Assembly (NCBI GenBank): GCA_029268085.1
Contig: JAJUHD010000060.1
Location: 1-12,202, forward strand
Length of the DNA stretch: 12,202 nucleotides
Source of the DNA: Bacillota bacterium
GTDB taxonomy: Bacteria > Bacillota > Clostridia > Oscillospirales > Oscillospiraceae
Direction of reading: 5' to 3'
Part shown: positions 6,116-12,051 of the stretch, in pieces
How the letters are laid out: each line of letters begins with the position of its first letter
Numbering within the stretch: position 1 is the stretch's first letter
The notes under the pieces: generated by a model
What the model saw: only the letters and a program-made list of their open reading frames with translations
What the model was told of the DNA's origin: nothing
Database searches by the model: none
Translations under genes and position numbers: made by a program

Positions 6116-7021
6116 ATGAACGAACTTCAGGAAAAAATCATAAAGCTGAAAAAAGAGCGGAATGCCCTTATACTAGCCCACTATTATCAGACCCTGCCAG
6201 TTCAGGACATTGCGGACGCTGTCGGAGATTCCTTCGCGCTGGCGAAGCTCGCGCAGAAGGCAAAAAACGACACTTTAGTCCTCTGCGGTGTCCGTTTCAT
6301 GGCGGAAAGCGCAAAGATATTGAACCCAGAAAAGACCGTCTATCTCCCGTCGGGCGAAGCAGGCTGTCCGATGGCAGACATGATAAAGCCGGAAGACGTT
6401 TTGGCACTGCGAAAAAAATATCCCGAAGCTGCCGTCGTCTGCTACGTGAACTCATCCGCCGCGGTCAAGGCTGTGAGCGATATATGCTGCACATCCTCGT
6501 CCGCAGAGAAAGTTGTGCGTTCACTCCCGAACAGGCAGATAATCTTCGTGCCGGACAGGAACCTCGGTTCATTTGTGTCAAAATGTGTCCCCGAGAAGGA
6601 GGTTATCCTCTTTAACGGCTGCTGCCCGATACACGATGGTATTTCTGCCAAAGACGCGAAAGCTGTCAGAGATGCCACGCCGGAAGCAAAGATACTTGTC
6701 CATCCGGAGTGCAGGCCCGAGGTTCTTGAATTTGCGGATTTCATCGGATCGACCGCCGGAATCCTCGACTATGCTCGGAAGACGGATGCAAAGGAACTTG
6801 TTATCGGCACGGAGCAAGGTGTCTTTGATATACTTTCACGGGAACTCCCCGAGAAGGGGCTCCGTACCATAAAAAACAATTTCGTCTGCTCCGATATGAA
6901 AAAAACCAAGCTGGAGGATGTTCTCGCCTGTCTTGAAGGCAAAAAACTGCCCATCGTGCTGCCTGAAGATGAGTTGTCAGGGGCGCGAAGGAGCCTTGAG
7001 CGCATGGTGGAAATCGGATGA
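6116..7021 (+). CDS. nadA: Quinolinate synthase
   Basis: A 301-residue cytoplasmic [4Fe-4S] enzyme that condenses iminoaspartate with dihydroxyacetone phosphate to quinolinate, in de novo NAD synthesis. The three-fold repeated architecture and all three cluster cysteines are present: Cys84 in AGCPMADM, Cys170 in NGCCPIH and Cys258 in NNFVCSDMKKT. Substrate-site motifs AHYYQ (21-25), YVNSSAAVKA (110-119), PDRNLG (146-151) and HPEC (196-199) are intact. The length is normal for the ~300-residue bacterial form. The ATG at 6116 is preferred over the in-frame ATG at 6044: AAAGGA (6100-6105) precedes it, and 6044 lies inside the predicted promoter. nadB and nadC, frequent partners, are not adjacent. 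The gene has its own promoter and a terminal hairpin, so it is probably monocistronic. Confidence 0.96.
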   Translation: MNELQEKIIKLKKERNALILAHYYQTLPVQDIADAVGDSFALAKLAQKAKNDTLVLCGVRFMAESAKILNPEKTVYLPSGEAGCPMADMIKPEDVLALRKKYPEAAVVCYVNSSAAVKAVSDICCTSSSAEKVVRSLPNRQIIFVPDRNLGSFVSKCVPEKEVILFNGCCPIHDGISAKDAKAVRDATPEAKILVHPECRPEVLEFADFIGSTAGILDYARKTDAKELVIGTEQGVFDILSRELPEKGLRTIKNNFVCSDMKKTKLEDVLACLEGKKLPIVLPEDELSGARRSLERMVEIG

Positions 7022-7032
7022 CTAGTTTACAT

Positions 7033-7079
7033 AATAACACGGCCGCTGCTCTGTAGCTTTGTGCAGCGGCCGTGTTATT
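7033..7079. terminator. Long GC-rich hairpin between nadA and the anti-sigma gene
   Basis: A 17-bp perfect stem (7033-7049 with 7063-7079) has a 13-nt loop. It lies between the converging nadA and five-gene minus-strand operon and is placed to end both. The following T tract is poor on either strand (gactttt on +), so termination may be inefficient or factor-assisted. Confidence 0.7.
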
Positions 7080-7089
7080 GACTTTTAAT

Positions 7090-8118
7090 CTACTTAATGC
7101 CTTTTGCGCTTTTGATTTCCGCAATGGCCTTTTCAAACTTTTCCTGAACACCTTCAGCTTTATAAAGTATCTTTTCGGCACTGACATTCCTGGCCTGATC
7201 TGGAATCTCCGCGTCAGATATAACGCACCACACCTGTCCGTTTACGAACCAGACACATATGATCTTATCTTTTGCTCCCTCGTTCTCTGCGGTGTCTACA
7301 GGAACATACAAAGTATAAAGCGGGTCGCTCTTAAGGATCTCGCCGTCCTCAGACGTATATTCGACCGAATTGTCCGGCATGGCGGTAACGAGCTCATAAA
7401 GCGCGCTCAGGTCTTCCTCGGTCGTCAGCGTGAACAGATATTTGTTTTTATCCGTATTTTCCTCTTCGAGATAATATTTGCCTTCATAGACGATTATTTC
7501 TTTTGCGTTAAAGAGAAATTCCGGCTCCTTTATATCCGCGTTAATGCCGGCGTTAGCAGTAAGCACGTTCTGCGTCGTAAAACCGAACTGCAACACAGCT
7601 CCATCCTCGCATTCGGTATCTGGCGCACCGGCCACAAGCATAGATTCTTCTGAATCACCCCTGCTATCTTTTGCGGTAGTATCTGAGCTTCCGCCTGCCT
7701 CCGCGGCATCGGAGCTTTCAGGCGCGATGCTCACCTCAACGTTCTGACTTTCCGCAGCTTTAGGCGCGGCGAGACTTTCTGACGAACCCATTTTTAAACC
7801 GTTAATCAAGCCGAAATGAGCTGCACCGAGCAGAACAAGGACAAGGCAGGCCGCAAGAGCCGTAAAACGTCCGAACGCAAAACGTCTATGCGCCTTCTTC
7901 TGGACGTTTATTTTATACATCACGCCTTTAGCAAGCGTATCAGGAGGAGCTGCGAGTTCCCCGGAAAGCGCGCAGGAAATGCCTGTGAATGCATCAAACA
8001 CTCTCCTGCAGTCCGGACACTGCTCTATGTGGGCGCGAAGCTCGGCTTCCTGCTCCTGAGGCAGCTCGCCGTCAATCATGGCGCTTATCATTTCGATATA
8101 ATTATCGCAGTCAGTCAT
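7090..8118 (-). CDS. Membrane anti-sigma factor with N-terminal ZAS zinc finger (RsiW-like)
   Basis: A 342-residue single-pass membrane protein. Residues 1-50 form the zinc-binding anti-sigma domain, with His30-x3-Cys34-x2-Cys37 (HIEQCPDC) and the typical DGEL beginning. One transmembrane helix lies at about residues 85-104. The rest (about 110-342) is extracytoplasmic: a Ser/Ala/Glu-rich linker, then a folded region I do not recognise. By family knowledge, the ZAS domain sequesters the ECF sigma factor until envelope signals trigger proteolysis. The ATG at 8118 follows AAGGAGGTG by 7 nt. This Shine-Dalgarno is embedded in the last codons of the sigma gene, whose stop is 3 bp before this ATG. 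It is the last gene of the operon. Its cognate partner is almost certainly the adjacent sigma factor; the signal is unknown. Confidence 0.87.
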   Translation of the reverse strand: MTDCDNYIEMISAMIDGELPQEQEAELRAHIEQCPDCRRVFDAFTGISCALSGELAAPPDTLAKGVMYKINVQKKAHRRFAFGRFTALAACLVLVLLGAAHFGLINGLKMGSSESLAAPKAAESQNVEVSIAPESSDAAEAGGSSDTTAKDSRGDSEESMLVAGAPDTECEDGAVLQFGFTTQNVLTANAGINADIKEPEFLFNAKEIIVYEGKYYLEEENTDKNKYLFTLTTEEDLSALYELVTAMPDNSVEYTSEDGEILKSDPLYTLYVPVDTAENEGAKDKIICVWFVNGQVWCVISDAEIPDQARNVSAEKILYKAEGVQEKFEKAIAEIKSAKGIK

Positions 8119-8121
8119 GCT

Positions 8122-8739
8122 TCACACCTCCTTCGCTCTCTTTGACGACAGCCCGGATAAAATGTTCCCGTCCGCCATAAGTATGGCGCAGAGCTTTTTG
8201 CGTGCGCGGAAAATGCGCGATTTAACAGTGCCCTCTTCCAGCGAAAGGGCCTCTGCAATCTCCTCATAGCTCAATCCGTCGATCTCGCGCAGAAGCAAAA
8301 TCGCCCGGTAATCCTTCGGCAGGCTTTTAAGCCCGCAGTTGACCGCCTCACGCAGTTCCTTTTTCTCCGCAAGCGTTTCTGGAGAGAACCGCTCGTCCGG
8401 TATCTCGAGCTCCTTCTCTTCGTCCTCTTCTCCGATATATGTCAGGGAGCCGTGTATCTTCCTGCCTTCCGAGCGTAAGAAATCAAGGCAAACGTTCGTC
8501 GTCAGCCTGTACAGCCACACGGAAAAGCGACTGTCGCCGCGGAAAAGTGCGATCGAATTGTATGCTTTTATAAAGGCCTCCTGCGACATATCGAAGGCGT
8601 CTTCCTCATTTCCGACCATACGCAGGGCAAGGTTATATACTTTTGTCTGATTTTCAAGAACCAGCTTCTCAAACGATGCGCTGTCGCCGTCCCGTACTTT
8701 CGCAATGAGTATACTCTCTTCCTCTCGCGTCATTGTCAT
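8122..8739 (-). CDS. ECF-type RNA polymerase sigma factor (SigW-like)
   Basis: A 205-residue two-domain sigma factor. Region 2 spans about residues 22-93 and contains NEEDAFDMSQEAFIKAY (core-binding) and RFSVWLYRLTTNVCLDFLR (regions 2.3-2.4). An acidic linker (about 103-125) follows. Region 4 (126-185) ends in the helix-turn-helix GLSYEEIAEALSLEEGTVKSRIFRARKKL. Regions 1.1 and 3 are absent, as in ECF factors. It should direct RNA polymerase to a small regulon when released from the anti-sigma factor encoded 3 bp downstream. The ATG at 8739 is chosen because GAGGTG lies about 6 nt before it; a second ATG at 8733 is possible. That Shine-Dalgarno overlaps the dusB stop codon, so translation is probably coupled to dusB. 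Confidence 0.93.
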   Translation of the reverse strand: MTMTREEESILIAKVRDGDSASFEKLVLENQTKVYNLALRMVGNEEDAFDMSQEAFIKAYNSIALFRGDSRFSVWLYRLTTNVCLDFLRSEGRKIHGSLTYIGEEDEEKELEIPDERFSPETLAEKKELREAVNCGLKSLPKDYRAILLLREIDGLSYEEIAEALSLEEGTVKSRIFRARKKLCAILMADGNILSGLSSKRAKEV

Positions 8740-8743
8740 TGGC

Positions 8744-9715
8744 TCACCTCAATTCTCTTTTGATCACCTTTGCCAAACTGTAAATGTCCTCAAGCGTCTC
8801 CACGCGTACCGCCTGAGTCTTGTAATACCCTGAATGCGGCACTCCGTGCAGATACCACGCAAAATGTTTTCTGGCTTCCAAACAAGCGATCTTCTCGCCC
8901 TTATATCTGGCCGCCAGCTCAAACTGGCTCACCGCGAGATCTATCCTCTCCGAAAGCGGCGGCAGCTCAGGCACGGGTTCGCCGCGAAGCAGTGCGTTCG
9001 CCCTTGTGAACAGCCACGGGTTGCCGAAAGCGCCCCTTGCGATTAACGCCATGTCGCATCCCGTGTACCGAAGTATGCGGGCGGCATCCTCCGGCTCAAA
9101 AACATCTCCGTTTGCAAAAACCGGAATTGAAACCGCTTTCTTCACATCTCTGATAATGTCCCAGTCGGCGACGCCTGAATACATCTGTGCCTTTGTGCGT
9201 CCGTGCACCGTGATTGCGGAAGCGCCTGCCTCCTCGCACATTTTACCGAACTCGACAGCATTAACGCTGCCCTTGTCCCAGCCCTTGCGGAACTTTACCG
9301 TAACGGGCACGCCCGCTCCGCGCACAACGGCCTCAATGATGCGCTGCGCCTTTTCCGGTTCGCGCATAAGCGCGCAGCCGTCTCCGTTGCCCGAAACCTT
9401 GCCGACCGGGCAGCCCATATTAATATCTATTACGTCCGCGCCCGATATCTCGCGCGCAAGCCCTGCCGCTTCCCCCATGAACTCCGGCTCGCTGCCGAAT
9501 ATCTGCGCTGCGCAGGGATGCTCGTCCTCTGCGATCTGAAGCAGACTTCTTGTCTTGTCGTCTCCGTAAACAAGGGCCTTGGCGCTGACCATTTCGGTGC
9601 AGGTATAGGCCGCTCCGGCTCTCCGGCAGACTTCGCGGAACGCAATGTCCGTAACTCCGGCCATAGGGGCAAGCGCAAGCAGACCGCTTATTTCAATATT
9701 GCCTATTTTTACCAT
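8744..9715 (-). CDS. dusB: tRNA-dihydrouridine synthase
   Basis: A 323-residue FMN enzyme that reduces uridines in the tRNA D-loop with NADPH. The TIM-barrel motifs are intact: APMAGVTD (16-23, FMN), INMGCPVGKVSGNGDG with catalytic Cys102, KFRKGWD (141-147), TVHGRTKAQMYSG (169-181), VFANGD (199-204) and IARGAFGNPW (225-234). The C-terminal helical tRNA-binding domain follows (about 245-323). The overall pattern matches the DusB type of Firmicutes; assignment to B rather than another Dus subfamily is by resemblance. The ATG at 9715 follows AGGAAG by 5 nt. It begins 9 bp after the xth stop and ends 4 bp before the sigma start, so all share one transcript. Confidence 0.93.
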   Translation of the reverse strand: MVKIGNIEISGLLALAPMAGVTDIAFREVCRRAGAAYTCTEMVSAKALVYGDDKTRSLLQIAEDEHPCAAQIFGSEPEFMGEAAGLAREISGADVIDINMGCPVGKVSGNGDGCALMREPEKAQRIIEAVVRGAGVPVTVKFRKGWDKGSVNAVEFGKMCEEAGASAITVHGRTKAQMYSGVADWDIIRDVKKAVSIPVFANGDVFEPEDAARILRYTGCDMALIARGAFGNPWLFTRANALLRGEPVPELPPLSERIDLAVSQFELAARYKGEKIACLEARKHFAWYLHGVPHSGYYKTQAVRVETLEDIYSLAKVIKRELR

Positions 9716-9724
9716 TATATCTTC

Positions 9725-10480
9725 CTAAAACCGTATGTCAAGCCCGACGGGGCAATGGTCGCTGCCGTAAATCTCCGTGCAAATATAAGCCTTATCGATA
9801 TTCTCGCGCAGCCTGTCCGAAACAAGAAAATAATCGATTCTCCAGCCGATACCCTTTTCGCGGGCGTTCATGCGGTAGCTCCACCAGCTGTAGGCTCCCT
9901 CTGTATCGGGGTAAAGATAGCGGAACGTGTCCGTGAAGCCCGCATCCAGAAGCTCAGAAAACTTTGCGCGCTCCTCGTCCGAGAAACCCGGATTTCCCCT
10001 GTTTGCCTTTGGGTTCTTGAGGTCGATCTCCTCGTGTGCAACGTTCATATCGCCGCAGATGACGACTGGCTTGACAGCGTCCAGAGCGCGCAGGTGTTCG
10101 CGAAAGGCGTCATCCCAGCTCATTCGGTAGTCGAGACGCTTGAGCCCGTCCTGAGCGTTCGGGGTATAGACGCACACCAGATAGAATTCTTCGAAGCCGA
10201 GCGTTATGACGCGGCCCTCCGTATCGTGCTCGGGAATTCCAAGTCCGTAGGATACCGATAACGGCGTTATCTTCGTAAAAACCGCCGTCCCCGAATAGCC
10301 TTTTTTCTCCGCGTAGCTCCAATATGTCTCGTAACCGGGCAGGTCAAGCTCAATCTGCCCCTCCTGCAGCTTCGTTTCCTGAAGGCAAAAGATATCTGCG
10401 CCGAGTCCATAAAAAATGTCCTCGAAGCCTTTGTTCATAACAGCCCGAAGTCCGTTGACGTTCCAGGAAACAATCCTCAT
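9725..10480 (-). CDS. xth: Exodeoxyribonuclease III / AP endonuclease
   Basis: A 251-residue Mg-dependent nuclease of the ExoIII/APE1 family that cuts at abasic sites and trims 3' ends in base excision repair. Active-site residues are visible in order: Asn7 (SWNVNG), Glu35 (LQETK), Tyr105 (VYTPNAQ), Asp144 and Asn146 (GDMNVAH), Asp216 (WRIDYF), and Asp241-His242 (SDHCP). The length is standard. Two consecutive ATGs (10483 and 10480) compete. The second gives the family start M-R-I-V-S-W-N-V-N-G and sits 8 nt after AAAGGAG, so it is chosen; it overlaps the trmB stop by one base (TGATG). The first would give an ATGA overlap. The frame stays open upstream, but only as trmB shadow. Confidence 0.95.
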   Translation of the reverse strand: MRIVSWNVNGLRAVMNKGFEDIFYGLGADIFCLQETKLQEGQIELDLPGYETYWSYAEKKGYSGTAVFTKITPLSVSYGLGIPEHDTEGRVITLGFEEFYLVCVYTPNAQDGLKRLDYRMSWDDAFREHLRALDAVKPVVICGDMNVAHEEIDLKNPKANRGNPGFSDEERAKFSELLDAGFTDTFRYLYPDTEGAYSWWSYRMNAREKGIGWRIDYFLVSDRLRENIDKAYICTEIYGSDHCPVGLDIRF

Positions 10481-11121
10481 CATCGTTTCTCCTTTTTCGC
10501 GACAAGGCGGTTTATCTTTACGCCCTGCTCGTGGAATTTCATCTCGTAATCCGTCATTACGCCGACTATACCTTTTGCGTGAAGATCTCTGGTCACCTCG
10601 GAGAGCGTCCATCCTTCTTTTTCAAACATCTCGACCGAGTATTCGAAAAGCGGCACATTGTCGGTTTTAAAATGTATCTCGCCTTCCGGCTTAAGAATGC
10701 TTTCGTAAAGCTCGAGAAAGCCCGGTGATGTAAGCCTGTGCTTCGCGTCGCGGTTTTTGGGCCACGGGTCGGAGAAGTTCAAAAAGATGCGGTCAACTTC
10801 GTCAGGTGCGAAAATTACGGGCAGAGCCAACACATCCGTGTCGATGAAGCGCACGTTTTTGATGCCTCTGTCACAGACGCGCTCCATGCCGATTATCATC
10901 GCATCCGCCACTTTTTCGATTGCTACTAGCAGTATATCGGGGTTCTGCTCAGCGGTGTCGGCTGTGAAGCGGCCTTTGCCGCAGCCAAGCTCAAGCCAGA
11001 GCTCCGAGTATTCGGGATTATTCTTAAGCCATTCGCCCTTAAGGGCAGCGGGGTCTTTTATCTGAACATGGGCGCAGCGCTCCATGCGGGGTATTAGATT
11101 AGGTTTTCTGCGAATCCTCAT
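10480..11121 (-). CDS. trmB: tRNA (guanine-N7-)-methyltransferase
   Basis: A 213-residue class I SAM methyltransferase that forms m7G46 in the tRNA variable loop. Key motifs are LELGCGKGRF (43-52, SAM site), AIEK (67-70, ribose contact), NFSDPWPKNRDAKHRL (115-130) with the conserved acid Asp118, HFKTDN (150-155), and the family-specific C-terminal T-D-Y-E (190-193). The ATG at 11121 is chosen: AAAGGAG (11138-11132) lies about 10 nt upstream and MRIRRKPN is the family-like opening. The frame extends to 11217, but that adds an unconserved stretch covering the promoter. It is the first gene of the five-gene operon, and its stop overlaps the xth start. Confidence 0.95.
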   Translation of the reverse strand: MRIRRKPNLIPRMERCAHVQIKDPAALKGEWLKNNPEYSELWLELGCGKGRFTADTAEQNPDILLVAIEKVADAMIIGMERVCDRGIKNVRFIDTDVLALPVIFAPDEVDRIFLNFSDPWPKNRDAKHRLTSPGFLELYESILKPEGEIHFKTDNVPLFEYSVEMFEKEGWTLSEVTRDLHAKGIVGVMTDYEMKFHEQGVKINRLVAKKEKR

Positions 11122-11142
11122 TGCTGTCACGCTCCTTTCGCG

Positions 11143-11171
11143 ATAATACCATATGAGGCTGTAAACATCAA
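11143..11171 (-). promoter_or_regulatory. Promoter of the trmB-xth-dusB-sigma-anti-sigma operon
   Basis: On the minus strand TTGATG (11171-11166) and TATTAT (11148-11143, 5 of 6) are separated by 17 bp, and a TGG precedes the -10 as an extended -10 element. The predicted start, about 11138-11134, falls on the trmB Shine-Dalgarno, which implies a very short leader. No ECF-type (AAC) -35 motif was noticed here. Confidence 0.58.
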
Positions 11172-11183
11172 CACAAAAAACCG

Positions 11184-11212
11184 TTGCAGATTTTCTGAAT
11201 ATGTGGTAATAT
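11184..11212 (+). promoter_or_regulatory. Putative promoter of tRNA-Pro
   Basis: TTGCAG (11184-11189) and TAATAT (11207-11212) are 17 bp apart, with TGG before the -10 box (extended -10). The start would be near 11219, about 48 nt before the tRNA. The -35 is weak. It is back-to-back with the trmB promoter, with 12 bp between the two -35 boxes. Confidence 0.45.
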
Positions 11213-11266
11213 ATCAAAGCTCTCGACTTGGCGTATCCGCCGGTCTTAGTAAAAGCCTTATAATTT

Positions 11267-11342
11267 CCGGGTGTGGCGCAGCTGGTAGCGCGGGTGGTTT
11301 GGGACCATCAGGCCGCAGGTTCGAACCCTGTCACTCGGACCA
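11267..11342 (+). tRNA. tRNA-Pro (anticodon TGG, codon CCA)
   Basis: A 76-nt class I tRNA with encoded CCA. The acceptor stem is ccgggtg (11267-11273) with cactcgg (11332-11338, one G-T pair), discriminator A11339 and CCA 11340-11342. The anticodon stem is ggtgg/ccatc with loop tttggga, placing TGG at 11300-11302. The T loop is gttcgaa. The C1-G72 pair is characteristic of bacterial tRNA-Pro. Confidence 0.95.
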
Positions 11343-11351
11343 AACAAACAT

Positions 11352-11406
11352 AATCCGAACCACATCATTCCTATCAGTGATGGGTTCGGATTTCTCGTTT
11401 GTTTTA
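11352..11406 (+). terminator. Intrinsic terminator of tRNA-Pro
   Basis: The outer stem aatccgaacc (11352-11361) with ggttcggatt (11383-11392) is perfect. A bulged A and a 5-bp inner stem catca/tgatg (11363-11367/11378-11382) close a 10-nt loop. The T-rich tail (tctcgtttgtttt) completes an intrinsic terminator. Confidence 0.85.
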
Positions 11407-11775
11407 GAGAAAGGCCGCGTAATGGGGATTAAATAAAGCTTTGCACAGGACTTTCCACAAAACCGCATGCCAATGTTGGTCTTGTCCTTTATAACACATA
11501 AAATATGCTCGGCCTTGGCGCAGACGGAGGATTTCTCCCGTTCCCGCCGCTTAATTTGCCCCTGTGAATGCGCGGATTTGTTTCTATTCCGAAATGGCCT
11601 ACGATTGATTTTGTAGCGGGTTTTCTTGACTTACTTGTTATGTGTAACTGCATCTTGGCGCTTCTAGGTGCCAAGATGCCCGTCATCGCCGTAGACGGTC
11701 CTTTCTTCCTTGCGCTTGTTGCCGAGCTCTCCTTTGCTATTGTGTGGTGTTGCCTTAGTAATTTCAACAATTTCA
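11407..11775. other. Gene-poor interval with no recognised coding sequence
   Basis: No reading frame here combines a start, a ribosome binding site and a recognisable family. The longest open stretches are 110 codons on the minus strand (11489-11821) and 71 codons on the plus strand (11568-11783), opposite each other. The plus frame would give two hydrophobic segments but has no ribosome binding site and a stop codon immediately before its ATG. The minus frame is basic and low in complexity. The stretch contains two adjacent hairpins (11650-11698). It could be the remnant of a gene or mobile element, or part of a structured RNA; the sequence does not decide. Confidence 0.5.
11650..11698. repeat. 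Two adjacent hairpins
   Basis: The first hairpin is a 12-bp stem with one G-T pair, 11650-11661 with 11668-11679, around a 6-nt loop (ttctag). The second follows directly: ccgtc (11680-11684) with gacgg (11694-11698) around 9 nt. No T run follows, so neither looks like an intrinsic terminator on the + strand. Stacked hairpins of this kind suit a structured RNA or a protein-binding site. Confidence 0.6.
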
Positions 11776-11784
11776 TGATATAAT
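11776..11784 (+). promoter_or_regulatory. Extended -10 promoter for the methyltransferase leader
   Basis: TGATATAAT combines a perfect TATAAT (11779-11784) with the TGn extension. No -35 box is seen at normal spacing (TTGCCT at 11750-11755 is 23 bp away), which extended -10 promoters can tolerate. The predicted start is near 11791. Confidence 0.55.
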
Positions 11785-11790
11785 TGGTAT

Positions 11791-12051
11791 ATGAAAAAGT
11801 AGAAAAAGAACAAATTTGCATATTTTTACGCTTATATATCCCCCCGACGGGCTTGAATGCATTAAATCTCTCGCATAAAATAGCGTTGTTTTACTGGAAA
11901 TATGTCGAAACCCGGATTTAATTGTCTTCCAGAAAATACAAATGCAGCTCATATTAATAAAGCCGACTGAACAACAGCAGGTTCTGAATACAGCGCTAAC
12001 TGGCGCTGCATCAGAGCCTTTAATTTTTGTTTTTAAATATGGGAGAAACAT
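11791..12051 (+). promoter_or_regulatory. Long untranslated leader, possible riboswitch or attenuator, upstream of the methyltransferase
   Basis: About 260 nt separate the predicted start from the methyltransferase ATG with no plausible coding frame. An intrinsic terminator closes the leader 7 nt before the Shine-Dalgarno. The roughly 190 nt before the terminator contain weak pairings, such as ctggaa/ttccag at about 11894-11921 and ggctt/aagcc near 11850 and 11960, that could form a multi-branched fold. I compared it by eye with T-box, SAM-I, cobalamin, TPP, FMN, preQ1, Moco, NiCo and cyclic-dinucleotide signatures and found no match. A terminator inside a 5' leader is the classic arrangement of transcription attenuation. 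An alternative is a free-standing small RNA ending at this terminator. Confidence 0.45.
11979..12034 (+). terminator. Intrinsic terminator inside the methyltransferase leader
   Basis: The outer stem ggttctga (11980-11987) pairs with tcagagcc (12011-12018) with one G-T pair. A small internal loop separates it from the inner stem cagcgc/gcgctg (11991-11996/12003-12008). The tail tttaatttttgttttt follows directly. This is a strong Rho-independent terminator by shape, placed just before the gene's ribosome binding site. Confidence 0.85.

Noticed and set aside
9203..10261. A 352-codon open frame on the + strand across dusB and xth
   Set aside because: It lies entirely antisense to two genes with intact catalytic motifs, has no family signature of its own, and reflects the codon bias of the opposite strand.
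11259..11264. A perfect TATAAT immediately before tRNA-Pro
   Set aside because: Transcription from it would begin inside the mature tRNA, and no -35 box lies at usable spacing.
11203..11436. A 77-codon + strand frame over tRNA-Pro
   Set aside because: It translates through the tRNA and its terminator and has no ribosome binding site.
11568..11783. A 71-codon hydrophobic + strand frame, considered as a small membrane toxin
   Set aside because: A stop codon directly precedes the ATG, no Shine-Dalgarno is present, and the end overlaps the predicted extended -10 promoter. Kept only as part of the gene-poor interval.
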